From Mycolicibacterium sp. lyk4-40-TYG-92 (lineage in GTDB: Bacteria; Actinomycetota; Actinomycetes; Mycobacteriales; Mycobacteriaceae): a DNA stretch of 64,000 nucleotides. This document shows positions 1 to 8,371 of the stretch, one piece after another (the stretch's first letter is position 1; every line of letters begins with the position of its first letter). The notes beneath the pieces are model-generated. The model had not been told where the DNA came from. It did not search any database and was given only the letters and a program-made list of their open reading frames with translations. Position numbers and translations under genes: made by a program. Location: contig NZ_JARVRX010000011.1 in NCBI RefSeq assembly GCF_030209435.1, forward strand, positions 186,001 through 250,000, written 5' to 3'.

Positions 1-1829
1 CGCAGCACGACGTTGTTGAACTGGTCGGCGTAGAGCGTGACGTACTTGCCCAGCGTCGGGTTGTACTGCACCGACATCTCGCTGACGTGGTTGCCGGCCT
101 TGGCGATACCGCATGCGCCGGTGTCCTGGCCGAACACGACGCCGGCCTTCGACGGGTCCTTGTACCAGCCCTGTTTGATCGCGCCGATGCCGAACCAGCC
201 GCCCGCGCTGCCCTTGTTGTAGTACTCGTACTTGGACGCGTCGAGGATGTCGGCCTCGGCGACCCGGGACACGTAAGCGGCGCCGCCGCGTCCGTTCGGG
301 GTGCCGTACGAGTAGACGTAGCCATCGCCGGGACGAACCAGGGCTGCCTGTTGGAAATTGGCGTTGCCGCCCCAGTTCTGGCGGACGCTCTGCGGTGCGA
401 TGGTCCAGTTCTCACCGTTGTCGGTCGAGTACGCCATCGCCGAATAGTTCGTCGTCCATTGGCCGGGCGCGCCCCACTGCTTGACCGACATGAAACTCAG
501 GTACTGGGTGGCGCCGAATTGGGTGCCCGGCGTCGGCACCGAGATGCCCGAGGTCGGGATCAGCGTCACTCCGGACGGCAGGCCCGCGGGGAGCTTGGCG
601 GGCAGGATGATCTGGCGCGCTGTCGTCGGCGACGACAGCGGTGTACCGCCGAACATGTTGCCGTTGAACCACTGGCCGGCCGGAATCGAAATGCCGTCGG
701 CGAGGTTGGCATCCGACGAGCGGAACAGGATGTTGTTCAGCCAGTTTCCGGTCATGTTCGGGCCGCTGAAGGTGTCGCCGAACGCCATCAGCACCTGGTG
801 CTCGTTGATCGGCGTGTTCGGATCGTCGGCAATTCCGTTGTCCCACACGGTGCCGACGTCGGTCCCCCAGACCCCGAACCGGTTGTAGGTGTCGTTGGGG
901 GCGAAGTTGCCTGTCACCCAGTCGACGAAACTCGTCGACGGACTGAGCTGTTGACCTGGCGTGGGGAAGACCGGCCGGGGGTTCATGGCCGCGGTGAGCG
1001 CCGCCATGGGATTGCTCAGCACCTGGCCGGTGGTGGTGAGTGCGCTGACGAGGTTCTGCGGCTTGATGGCCGTCAGCAGGTTGTCGATCTCTTTGCGGGC
1101 GAAAGCCAGCACGGTCCACGCCAGCGTCGGCTGGGCCGGGCTGCCCGCCGGGTTGAACGCCCAATTCAGTGCGCCGGACACGGCTTTCATCACGGCGGCC
1201 ACCGGGTTCAGGGGCTTGGCCGCGGGCGCGGTGACGTTCGGAGTGAGCAGGTTCGTCGTCGCGGATACGGGGCTCGGTGCCGCCGTGACCGCGCTGGTGG
1301 TGACCTTCATGACCGTCGGTGCGACTGCCGCGGCACTGACCGGCTTGGTGGACGCCGCGGTCTGCGGGGTGGCGAGCGGCTTCGCGGCAGGGGGCGTATC
1401 GGGGGTCAGCCGTGGGCGCTTCGGAGTCTTCGGCACCCCGGCGGCGGCCACGGCGGCGTCGGTGGCGTTGTTGTTCTTCGGCTGGTTCGCGCGATCACGC
1501 ACCTTGCCCGGTGTCTTGGCCGGCTTGTCGGCCTTGGGGTCGGTCTTGGGATCGGCCGCGCTGTCGTCGGCGGTGCCTGTAGCCGGCGTCTCGGTCTTGT
1601 CGTCGCCCTTCTTGGGGCGGGGTTTGTCGCGACGCGGTTTGGTTGTGCTTCCCGAAGTGCCGGACGGCCCGGCGTTCTCGCCGGTCGCGGACGTCGCTGC
1701 CGGGCCTCCGGATGCTCCTGCTTCGGTCTGGTCGGCCCACGCGGCGCCCTGCCCGGACGCGATCGCGGTTCCGATGCCGAGTGCGACGGCGAGCCTGCCG
1801 ACCCGGCCGATGTAGCGTGCGGCGCTCAT
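1..1829 (-). CDS. Secreted DUF4185 (GH183-like) protein, 3' end outside window
   Basis: The frame opens with ATG at 1829 and has no stop before base 1, so the C-terminus is missing. Residues 1-32 form a signal peptide (short basic start, hydrophobic stretch, AWA-like cleavage site). A linker of about 200 residues rich in Pro, Thr, Ala and Lys follows. The globular part, from about residue 280, carries DUF4185 hallmarks: GVWGTDVGTVWDNG, then MAFGDTFSGP, then NILFRSSD. DUF4185 proteins were shown to be endo-D-arabinanases (family GH183) acting on mycobacterial arabinan. I infer an exported or wall-associated arabinan-acting enzyme; activity of this copy is not shown. It is the first of several leftward genes, with no clear partner. 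Confidence 0.8.
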   Translation of the reverse strand, partial: MSAARYIGRVGRLAVALGIGTAIASGQGAAWADQTEAGASGGPAATSATGENAGPSGTSGSTTKPRRDKPRPKKGDDKTETPATGTADDSAADPKTDPKADKPAKTPGKVRDRANQPKNNNATDAAVAAAGVPKTPKRPRLTPDTPPAAKPLATPQTAASTKPVSAAAVAPTVMKVTTSAVTAAPSPVSATTNLLTPNVTAPAAKPLNPVAAVMKAVSGALNWAFNPAGSPAQPTLAWTVLAFARKEIDNLLTAIKPQNLVSALTTTGQVLSNPMAALTAAMNPRPVFPTPGQQLSPSTSFVDWVTGNFAPNDTYNRFGVWGTDVGTVWDNGIADDPNTPINEHQVLMAFGDTFSGPNMTGNWLNNILFRSSDANLADGISIPAGQWFNGNMFGGTPLSSPTTARQIILPAKLPAGLPSGVTLIPTSGISVPTPGTQFGATQYLSFMSVKQWGAPGQWTTNYSAMAYSTDNGENWTIAPQSVRQNWGGNANFQQAALVRPGDGYVYSYGTPNGRGGAAYVSRVAEADILDASKYEYYNKGSAGGWFGIGAIKQGWYKDPSKAGVVFGQDTGACGIAKAGNHVSEMSVQYNPTLGKYVTLYADQFNNVVL

Positions 1830-1923
1830 CGTGTCTCCCTGCTGTTCCAGCTAATTAACCAATGGAACAACATCGGGTCGAACCGCGGGAGACTTTCGAC
1901 GGGGTTGTTTCCGTCTCGATACG

Positions 1924-2289
1924 TCAGCGGAGCAGACCGGCCTCGCGGAGTGCGTCCTCGTACAACTCGATGGCGTGGTCGATGCCGCGATCGACCCAGC
2001 TGTCGACGAAGGCCACCCGGTCGGCGATCAGCTGAATTCCGGTGGCCCAGCGCTCGAAATCCCCAGTGCGGCGCAGGATATCGATTTGGACGCGGGTGCC
2101 CTTGACGTGGATGAACCCGCCCAACTCCGTCGTCTGGGGGCGCAGCACCGTGACGTCGAAGCCTTCGATCCGGCCGTCGTCGACGAGTGCCTGCAGGTAG
2201 CCACGGGCGTCGCGCAGAGCCGCGAGGGCCTGCAGTTCCCGTCCCTGGGTGGGCAATCCCCAGGCAATCCAGATTCCGGTGTCGGACAT
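1924..2289 (-). CDS. Conserved hypothetical protein, 121 aa
   Basis: This small soluble protein starts with MSDTGIWIAWGLP and has alternating strand/helix character; about the first 70 residues look like a compact alpha/beta domain. There is no signal peptide and no membrane segment. It ends about 95 bases beyond the start of the DUF4185 gene and begins 6 bases downstream of the ThrE-type exporter stop, so it is probably co-transcribed with the exporter. Codon use matches the neighbours. I do not recognise a functional family and assign no role. Confidence 0.7.
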   Translation of the reverse strand: MSDTGIWIAWGLPTQGRELQALAALRDARGYLQALVDDGRIEGFDVTVLRPQTTELGGFIHVKGTRVQIDILRRTGDFERWATGIQLIADRVAFVDSWVDRGIDHAIELYEDALREAGLLR

Positions 2290-2295
2290 GGCGCC

Positions 2296-3693
2296 TTACG
2301 CTACGCGCGCGCCGAGCAGCCGGCGGGGAAGACGCGGGCGACGCATGGTGCGCGCCACCCATTCGCCGAGGGTCACCCCGGCGGCCAGTGTGCAGCCCAC
2401 CATGACGGCGGTGAACAGGTTTGAGATGGCCGCCAGGGTCTGGCCGGCCATGATCTCGGACAATCCGCGGTAGACCGCGAGACCGGGCACCAGCGGAGTG
2501 ATGCCGGCGACGGCGACGATGATCGGCGGGACGACGGCGCGCCGGGCCAGCAGGCCGCCGGCCAGACCCACGACGGTGGCGGCCACCGCGGACGCGACGA
2601 TCGGGCCGAGCCCCGCATTCAAGGTGGACCCGACGAGGCCCGCACCGACAGCACCCGACGCGAACGAGGTGGTGAGCGCCTTCAGCGACGCGTAGCTGGC
2701 GAGTGCGAAGGCCGCTGACGCCAGGCCGCCGGTGAGCACCATGATCGGCAACGGCGCATAGGGGAGCACCTCCTGCTGCATGGGCGGCAGGCTCGCGCCG
2801 AGGGCTGAGGTGAGTCGGAGCGCGATGCCCACGCCGCCGACCAGTCCTGCGGTGAAGACCATCACCTCGATGAACCGGCCCGCCGCCGTGACCGGCGCGC
2901 CCGTGATGGCGTCCTGCACCGAACCGACGAGCGACAACCCGGCCATGAGCACGATGATGCCGGACACGATGATGCGGTACGGCGCAACAATGGCGCTGTG
3001 TTCGATGGCCAGCTTGTAGATGAACGCGGCCGGTACCGTCGCCATGAAGCCGCCCATGACCTGCTGGAAGAAATAGGGCAGACCGAGCTTGCCGAGAGCG
3101 ACGTTGGTGCCGTAGATCGCTGCGGTGGTGACGAACGAGACGACGGCGAGCGTCGGGCTGCCGCCGAGCATGAGCGTCACTGCGGCCGCCATCAGGGCCC
3201 AACCTGACAGCGCGACCTTGCGTGAATACGGATGGTCGGCGGCGACGATGTGGTCCAGCGCCGCGCGGGCGGGCTTGAGGCCGAGGTGGCCGCGGCCGAT
3301 CTGCCGCAGGAGCGTGTCCACCTGTTCGAGGCGCGTGTAGTCCAGCGAGCGGTACTTCACCGTGCGCATGTAGTTGGTCGGTGGCAGGCCCGGACCGCGC
3401 CGCGCCGAGACGTGGATGGCGTTGTAGGTGACGTCGACGGCGCAGTCCGGCAGTCCGTAGGTGGCGGCGACGAAGGCGATCTGCTTACTGGTGTCGATGG
3501 CGCCGGTACCGGAGTCCAGCAGCACCTCGCCGACGTTCATCGCCAGCTCGACGACCTCGGTGACGGCGCGCTCGTCGCTCAGGTCGACAGGCTGCGCCGG
3601 CGCGATGACGGGCAGGCCCGCGGTGTCGGCGGTGGACGGCCGGTCGCCGAGTATGCGGCGTCGAGCGGAGGCGACGCGGTCACGCAGTGTCAC
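2296..3693 (-). CDS. ThrE-family threonine/serine exporter
   Basis: The protein has 465 residues. Roughly residues 45-160 form the soluble N-terminal part of the DUF1212/ThrE fold, containing motifs such as GEVLLDSGTGAIDT and the DYTRLEQVD segment. The rest is about ten hydrophobic helices, the usual layout of a single-chain fusion of the two ThrE halves. Members export threonine and serine across the inner membrane, probably driven by the proton gradient. In M. tuberculosis I recall the equivalent as Rv3737. The start ATG at 3693 gives a short basic N-terminus. The downstream hypothetical gene is 6 bases away, suggesting a two-gene transcript. Confidence 0.85.
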   Translation of the reverse strand: MTLRDRVASARRRILGDRPSTADTAGLPVIAPAQPVDLSDERAVTEVVELAMNVGEVLLDSGTGAIDTSKQIAFVAATYGLPDCAVDVTYNAIHVSARRGPGLPPTNYMRTVKYRSLDYTRLEQVDTLLRQIGRGHLGLKPARAALDHIVAADHPYSRKVALSGWALMAAAVTLMLGGSPTLAVVSFVTTAAIYGTNVALGKLGLPYFFQQVMGGFMATVPAAFIYKLAIEHSAIVAPYRIIVSGIIVLMAGLSLVGSVQDAITGAPVTAAGRFIEVMVFTAGLVGGVGIALRLTSALGASLPPMQQEVLPYAPLPIMVLTGGLASAAFALASYASLKALTTSFASGAVGAGLVGSTLNAGLGPIVASAVAATVVGLAGGLLARRAVVPPIIVAVAGITPLVPGLAVYRGLSEIMAGQTLAAISNLFTAVMVGCTLAAGVTLGEWVARTMRRPRLPRRLLGARVA

Positions 3694-3723
3694 ACCAGAA
3701 GCGTAGGTCCCAGCTCGGCTGCC

Positions 3724-4128
3724 CTAGTACGACTGTCCATTGGCGTAGCGCTCACGACGGAAGTGGCGACCGTTGCCGCGGTTGCGGCTCTTGTACGTCG
3801 GCAGCTGGGAGTCACAGTTCGGGCAGATCAGCCGCAGGTTCTCCCGGCAGTTGTTCGTCGGGTTGCCGTCGATGTGGTCGAGTACCAACACCAGTGACTG
3901 GTCGTGCCAGGTCGTGTCCCCGCCGCAGATCGCACAGCAGTTGGATTGAGCGCCGGCGAGGTACTGCCTGATGTAGTGATCGTGATAGGTGGCGACATAC
4001 GCCTCGCCTGTCTCGAGCCACCGCTTCGTTCGGGCGTCGCTGCGGGTCGCCGCCTGACATGAGTTGCTGCAGTAGACCTTCTGGCTGCGCTTCACGAGCG
4101 GAGTGCCACAACCACGGCATGACCTCAT
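3724..4128 (-). CDS. HNH endonuclease domain protein with N-terminal zinc motif
   Basis: The 134-residue protein begins with a zinc-ribbon-like CRGCGTP...YCSNSCQ cluster (about residues 4-24). It carries a second pair CAICGG at about 65, and the HNH core LDHIDGNPTNNCRENLRLICPNC at about 82-105: His in DHID, Asn in NPTNN, paired Cys. That is the beta-beta-alpha metal nuclease fold. Single HNH proteins occur in phages, in restriction systems and as stand-alone chromosomal genes. No integrase or phage gene is nearby, so a prophage link is not supported. It lies 45 bases from the tRNA-Thr gene on the same strand, downstream of it. The substrate is unknown. Confidence 0.75.
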   Translation of the reverse strand: MRSCRGCGTPLVKRSQKVYCSNSCQAATRSDARTKRWLETGEAYVATYHDHYIRQYLAGAQSNCCAICGGDTTWHDQSLVLVLDHIDGNPTNNCRENLRLICPNCDSQLPTYKSRNRGNGRHFRRERYANGQSY

Positions 4129-4172
4129 AGAGCGACGCTACGACGAGCCACCGACAAGCCGCGGCTGCGTAG

Positions 4173-4247
4173 TGGAGCCCCCGGTCAGGATTGAACTGAC
4201 GGCCTTCCGCTTACAAGGCGGGTGCTCTACCACTGAGCTACGGAGGC
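4173..4247 (-). tRNA. tRNA-Thr (anticodon TGT)
   Basis: Read leftward from 4247 the sequence folds as a complete cloverleaf. The acceptor stem is GCCTCCG with CGGGGGC (one T-G pair), the D arm is GCTC/GAGC, and the T arm has GTTCAATCC. The anticodon loop CTTGTAA puts TGT at positions 34-36, which reads ACA threonine codons. The anticodon stem top pair is C-A, so it is slightly weak. CCA is encoded at 4173-4175. The gene is followed by the HNH gene on the same strand and preceded by the decapeptide-repeat gene. Confidence 0.93.
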
Positions 4248-4275
4248 ATGCGGTTCGACGGAACCGCCCCAAATC

Positions 4276-5571
4276 TTAACCTGTGCCCGGACCCGGTTGC
4301 TCTTGGCCGTTCTCGCCGCCGGTTCTCTGGGCGGCCCGAGCCGCTGCCCGCTTGCCGCGCTGGCGGCTCAGCGGGATGCGCCCGGCGATGTTGCTCAGCG
4401 GATTCACCGCGTCGTTGAGGACGAGAACCGCGTCGTACAGCTTGTCGACGGTCGGGGCGAGCCCGGCGAGCACGGGCGCCAGTTGGTTGAGGTTGTCGAC
4501 GACGTCGTTCAACTTCATCAGGGCACCGTCGGGTGCGGTCAGGACGTCGATGGCGCCGCCCTCGTCGAGGAGTCGTTCGGCGATACCGCCCTCGCTGAGC
4601 AGGCGGTCCACGAGGCCGCCGTCGGCGAGCATCTTGTCCACCGACCCGCCGTCGCCGAGGAGGCGGTCGGCGATGCCGTCAGGGCGCAGCACCCGATCGA
4701 CCACGCCGTTGTCGGCCAGTAGTCGATCGGCGATACCGCCTTCGCCGACCAACCGATCGGCGATGCCTTCGGGTCGAAGGACCCGGTCCACAATGCCGCC
4801 GTCTGCGAGCACCTGGTCCACGACGCCGCCTTCGGCGAGCCCACGATCTGCCACCCCACCCGGGGCGAGCACCCGGTCAAGGATGCCGTCGGCGGACAGT
4901 ACGCGGTCGACGACACCGCCGTCGGCAAGGACGCGGTCGGCTGGGCCGCCCGGTTCGAGCAGTCGGTCGACGATGCCGCCCGTACTCAGCAGCCGGTCCA
5001 CCACACCGTCGTCGGCGAGGAAGCGGTCGGCCGGCCCGTCTTTGGCGATCAGGCGGGCGGCGATGCCGTCTTCGCTGAGTACCCGGTCCACGACACCGTC
5101 CGGGGCGAGCACCTGTTCGGCGAAGCCGCCGGGGGCGAGTACTCGCGACAACGCCCCTTCGTCGGATGTCAATTGGTCCAGCAGGCCGCCGTCGAGGGTC
5201 AGCTGGTCGATGATGCCGCCGGGTGCCAGTGCCCGTGTCACGGCGCCGCCCTCGGCGGTGAGGCGGTCGAGGAGGCCGCCGTCCTGGCTGATCTGGTCGA
5301 CCAGACCACCCGGGCGGAGCAACCGGTCGAGCACGCCGCCCGGCGCCAGCGCCCGGCCGAGCGGAGCGTCGTCGTCGACCAGTCGGGTGAGGCGGCCGGC
5401 CCGGCTCAGCGTGTCATCGAGGCCGAGCATGGACATGACGGGCGAACCCACGCTGGTGTCGCCGAGTGCGTGTTGCACGGTCGACAGCGTGCCGCTGGCG
5501 ATTTCGAGACCGGCGCTGGCGATCTTGAGCGGCGTCGAGGCCAGGTCTGACAGGGCTTTACCCAGATCCAT
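4276..5571 (-). CDS. Decapeptide-repeat protein, 431 aa
   Basis: The N-terminal 76 residues are helical-looking and lack a signal peptide. Residues 77-356 are 28 uninterrupted units of exactly ten residues with consensus [PDE]GG[VI][VA]DR[VL]L[AS]; one degenerate unit precedes them. The last 75 residues include a hydrophobic helix (NQLAPVLAGLAPTVDKL) and a basic, Gln/Gly-rich tail. Units vary at the same positions, Asp-Arg is nearly invariant, and there are no frame breaks, which argues for selection on the protein. A solenoid or coiled structural role is my inference; I assign no function. It is transcribed divergently from phoP, 140 bases away. Confidence 0.8.
   Translation of the reverse strand: MDLGKALSDLASTPLKIASAGLEIASGTLSTVQHALGDTSVGSPVMSMLGLDDTLSRAGRLTRLVDDDAPLGRALAPGGVLDRLLRPGGLVDQISQDGGLLDRLTAEGGAVTRALAPGGIIDQLTLDGGLLDQLTSDEGALSRVLAPGGFAEQVLAPDGVVDRVLSEDGIAARLIAKDGPADRFLADDGVVDRLLSTGGIVDRLLEPGGPADRVLADGGVVDRVLSADGILDRVLAPGGVADRGLAEGGVVDQVLADGGIVDRVLRPEGIADRLVGEGGIADRLLADNGVVDRVLRPDGIADRLLGDGGSVDKMLADGGLVDRLLSEGGIAERLLDEGGAIDVLTAPDGALMKLNDVVDNLNQLAPVLAGLAPTVDKLYDAVLVLNDAVNPLSNIAGRIPLSRQRGKRAAARAAQRTGGENGQEQPGPGTG
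4504..5343 (-). repeat. 28 tandem 30-bp units encoding decapeptides
   Basis: The coding sequence repeats with a period of 30 bases, each unit encoding one GGxxDRxLx decapeptide. Units have diverged at synonymous and at some hydrophobic positions but keep length exactly, so this is an old, maintained array rather than a fresh slippage product. Confidence 0.85.
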
Positions 5572-5648
5572 CGGCCAAGTGTATGGCGCGGATCACATTT
5601 GATGTTGCTGAGGTAGATACCGGCGGTCCGGCTATTTAGCTGGATGAC

Positions 5649-5666
5649 TCACAGTATGTTCACAGC
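5649..5666 (+). promoter_or_regulatory. PhoP-type direct repeat upstream of phoP
   Basis: TCACAGT and TCACAGC occur in direct orientation with a 4-base spacer (ATGT). This is the arrangement known for M. tuberculosis PhoP binding (TCACAGC-N4-TCACAGC). It lies just upstream of phoP, which fits autoregulation. It also means that an ATG at 5644 is unlikely to be the true phoP start. Confidence 0.7.
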
Positions 5667-5709
5667 TATCGAGCAGGGAGGATTTAAGGGCCGCGAGGAC
5701 CATGGCTGC

Positions 5710-6429
5710 ATGGCTATGGCTGCAGTTCCTGAAGCGACGCCCGAAGCTCGGATTCTCGTCGTCGACGATGAGACCAACATCGTTGAGCTGCTTTCGGTGA
5801 GTCTGAAGTTCCAGGGCTTCGAGGTGCACTCCGCCTCCAACGGCCCCGCCGCACTCGACAAGGCCCGCGAGGTCAAGCCCGATGCGGTGATCCTCGACGT
5901 GATGATGCCCGGTATGGACGGGTTCGGCGTGCTGCGCCGGATGCGCGCCGACGGCATCGACGCGCCGGCCCTGTTCCTCACCGCCCGCGACAGCCTGCAG
6001 GACAAGGTGGCCGGCCTGACGCTCGGCGGCGACGACTACGTCACCAAGCCGTTCAGCCTGGAAGAGGTCGTGGCGCGACTGCGGGTGATCCTGCGCCGCA
6101 CCGGCCGTGGCGTCGAAGAGCCGCGCAGCGCCCGGTTGACGTTCGCCGACATCGAGCTCGACGAGGACACCCATGAGGTGTGGAAGGCCGGCGAACCGGT
6201 GTCGCTGTCGCCCACCGAGTTCACCCTGCTGCGCTACTTCATCATCAACGCGGGCACTGTCCTGTCGAAGCCGAAGATTCTCGACCACGTGTGGCGCTAC
6301 GACTTCGGCGGTGACGTGAACGTCGTCGAGTCCTATGTGTCGTACCTGCGCCGCAAGATCGACACCGGTGAGAAGCGCCTGCTGCACACGCTGCGCGGGG
6401 TCGGTTACGTGCTCCGCGAGCCGCGGTGA
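5710..6429 (+). CDS. phoP: Two-component response regulator PhoP
   Basis: The protein is an OmpR-family regulator: a receiver domain with acidic pair DD at about 19-20, phospho-acceptor Asp at about 63 (in ILDVMMPGMDG) and conserved Lys at about 113, then a C-terminal winged helix ending in RGVGYVLREPR. The sequence is very close to M. tuberculosis PhoP, which controls virulence lipids, acid/Mg response and aerobic metabolism in pathogens. I chose the ATG at 5710 because it follows GCGAGGA by about ten bases and because the PhoP box at 5649-5666 would otherwise be inside the coding region. An in-frame ATG at 5644 would give 261 residues. The kinase gene phoR follows 67 bases later. Confidence 0.95.
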   Translation: MAMAAVPEATPEARILVVDDETNIVELLSVSLKFQGFEVHSASNGPAALDKAREVKPDAVILDVMMPGMDGFGVLRRMRADGIDAPALFLTARDSLQDKVAGLTLGGDDYVTKPFSLEEVVARLRVILRRTGRGVEEPRSARLTFADIELDEDTHEVWKAGEPVSLSPTEFTLLRYFIINAGTVLSKPKILDHVWRYDFGGDVNVVESYVSYLRRKIDTGEKRLLHTLRGVGYVLREPR

Positions 6430-6496
6430 TGAGCGCTCGCGCGAAGAACAGACGGCGCTGAGACGTTTTTGGCGAGCCATCGCCAACAATGGAGTG

Positions 6497-8011
6497 ATGA
6501 CACGCCGACAGGGCGAGCGCAGCGACGGGATAGGCCGCGTTACCCATGGCATTCCGCTGCGGGTGGGGCTGGTCGCCGCGACGGTGCTGCTGGCCGCTCT
6601 CGGTCTGCTGGCCTCCGGCGTCGCCGTCACCTCGATCATGCAGCACAGCCTGATCAACCGCGTCGACGAGACGCTGCTGGACGCCTCGCGTAGCTGGGCG
6701 CAGGAGCCGCGGCGGATTCCGGCCACGCCCATCGAAGGCCCGAACCCGGCGCGGCCGCCGTCGAACTTCTATGTCCGGGGCATCGACCCCGACGGCCGGG
6801 TGTGGATTGCCGTCAACGACAACGACGCACAGCCGGCGCTGCCGGACAGCAATGACGTCGGCCCGGTGCCGACGACGGTCGGCTCGATCCACCACTCCGA
6901 CGTGAAGTGGCGGGCCATGACGGTGCGTAGTCCGTCGGGCGAGCTGACGACGGTGGCGATCGACCTCTCCGATGTGGCATCGACGGTCCGCGCGCTGGCG
7001 TGGTCGCAGGTCGGCATCGGTGCCGCGGTGCTGCTGATTCTCGGAATCGCCGGTTATGTCGCGGTGCACCGCAGCCTGCGCCCGCTCGACGAGGTGGAGC
7101 GGACGGCCGCCGACATCGCCGCCGGGCAGCTGGACCGTCGTGTTCCGGAGCGGGACTCACGTACTGAGGTCGGCCGATTGTCGTTGGCGCTGAACGGGAT
7201 GCTCGCGCAGATTCAGAATGCGGTGGCCTCGTCTGAACAGTCGGCGGAGTCGGCGCGCACGTCCGAGGACCGGATGCGCCGCTTCATCACCGACGCCAGC
7301 CACGAGTTGCGGACGCCGCTGACCACCATCCGCGGATTCGCCGAGCTGTACCGGCAGGGTGCCGCCAGTGACGTCGAGATGCTGATGAGCCGCATCGAGA
7401 GCGAGGCCCGGCGCATGGGGCTGCTGGTCGAGGATCTGCTGCTGCTCGCGCGGCTGGACCAACAGCGGCCGCTGGAGCAGCGGCCCGTCGACCTGCTGAT
7501 CCTGGCCACCGACGCCGTGCACGACGCGCGGTCCATCGCGCCGCAGCGGTCGGTGTCGCTGGAATTGCTGGACGGCCCCGGCACTCCCGAAGTCCTGGGC
7601 GATGAAGCGCGGCTGCGCCAGGTGCTGGGCAACCTGGTGATGAACGCCGTGCAGCACACCCCGGAGACGGGCGGCATCACGGTTCGCGTCGGCACCGTCG
7701 ACGGCGACGCGGTGCTCGAGGTCTGCGATCAGGGCCCGGGCCTGTCGGCCGAGGACGCCCACCGCATCTTCGAACGCTTCTACCGCACCGACTCGTCGCG
7801 CACCCGGACCAGCGGCGGAACGGGGCTCGGGTTGTCGATCGTCGACTCCCTGGTGCGGGCACACGGCGGCGTCGTCACCGTGACCACCGCGCCGGGCCAC
7901 GGCTGCCGGTTCACGGTGCGTCTGCCGCGTATCGGCGGCGCGGCCGACTCTGCAGAATCAGCCGGCGGTGGCGAGGGCGGCGATGATCTTGGCCTGAGCC
8001 TCGTCGAGTGA
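6497..8011 (+). CDS. phoR: Sensor histidine kinase PhoR
   Basis: The product has 504 residues. The first membrane helix is at about 18-42 (LVAATVLLAALGLLASGV), an extracytoplasmic sensor loop runs to about 165, and a second helix follows (GIGAAVLLILGIAGYVAV). Then come a HAMP domain and a dimerisation/phosphoacceptor helix with His at about 269 in DASHELRTPL. The ATPase domain has its N box (NLVMNAVQHTP), G1 (DQGPGL) and G2 (GGTGLGLSIV). It is the expected partner of PhoP just upstream. The start ATG at 6497 follows a GGAG-like site; earlier in-frame starts would overlap phoP. The last 54 bases overlap the convergent HIT gene. Confidence 0.93.
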   Translation: MTRRQGERSDGIGRVTHGIPLRVGLVAATVLLAALGLLASGVAVTSIMQHSLINRVDETLLDASRSWAQEPRRIPATPIEGPNPARPPSNFYVRGIDPDGRVWIAVNDNDAQPALPDSNDVGPVPTTVGSIHHSDVKWRAMTVRSPSGELTTVAIDLSDVASTVRALAWSQVGIGAAVLLILGIAGYVAVHRSLRPLDEVERTAADIAAGQLDRRVPERDSRTEVGRLSLALNGMLAQIQNAVASSEQSAESARTSEDRMRRFITDASHELRTPLTTIRGFAELYRQGAASDVEMLMSRIESEARRMGLLVEDLLLLARLDQQRPLEQRPVDLLILATDAVHDARSIAPQRSVSLELLDGPGTPEVLGDEARLRQVLGNLVMNAVQHTPETGGITVRVGTVDGDAVLEVCDQGPGLSAEDAHRIFERFYRTDSSRTRTSGGTGLGLSIVDSLVRAHGGVVTVTTAPGHGCRFTVRLPRIGGAADSAESAGGGEGGDDLGLSLVE

Positions 8012-8362
8012 TTCCGGCGACGGGTTGCGGTCGACGTTGGCGAACCCGAAGTCGGACAGGTTGCGGGCCGGGAACACGTGCACGTGCAGGTGCGGCACCT
8101 CGAGCCCGGCGATGATGACGCCGGCCCGTTCGGTGTCGAACGCCGTGCACACGGCGCGGCCGATCTTCTGCGACACGGCCATCACCTTGCTCCACAGCTC
8201 GGGGTCCACGTCCTGCCAGTTGTCCACCTCGGCCCGGGGCACGACCAGGGTGTGGCCCTGCGTCATGGGCTCGATGGTGAGGAACGCGACGACGTCGTCG
8301 TCCTCGTAGACGAATCGGCCCGGCAGGTCGCGGTTGATGATCATGGTGAAGACGGACGGCAT
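7958..8362 (-). CDS. HIT-family nucleotide-binding hydrolase
   Basis: The protein has 134 residues with the histidine triad HLHVHVFP at about 91-98 and the upstream GHTLVVP strand typical of HIT proteins (Hint/Fhit-like). Members hydrolyse nucleoside phosphoramidates or dinucleotides; the substrate here is unknown. The N-terminal Cys pair seen in some Hint proteins is absent. It is probably the last gene of the leftward run that starts at the alcohol dehydrogenase. Its stop lies inside the end of phoR. From memory it corresponds to Rv0759c. Confidence 0.88.
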   Translation of the reverse strand: MPSVFTMIINRDLPGRFVYEDDDVVAFLTIEPMTQGHTLVVPRAEVDNWQDVDPELWSKVMAVSQKIGRAVCTAFDTERAGVIIAGLEVPHLHVHVFPARNLSDFGFANVDRNPSPESLDEAQAKIIAALATAG

Positions 8363-8371
8363 GTGCCCAGC

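Noticed and set aside
87..2105. 672-codon open frame on the plus strand
   Set aside because: Antisense to the DUF4185 gene; Arg-rich, low-complexity product typical of reverse frames in high-GC DNA.
3724..4247. Prophage remnant marked by HNH and tRNA
   Set aside because: No integrase, capsid, or att duplication; flanks are ordinary housekeeping genes.
4504..5343. CRISPR-like array suggested by regular 30-base repeats
   Set aside because: Units are contiguous without spacers, diverge at codon third positions, and encode a clean decapeptide protein repeat.
5644..5709. Upstream ATG for phoP
   Set aside because: It would place a PhoP-type box inside the gene; a later ATG has a better ribosome site.
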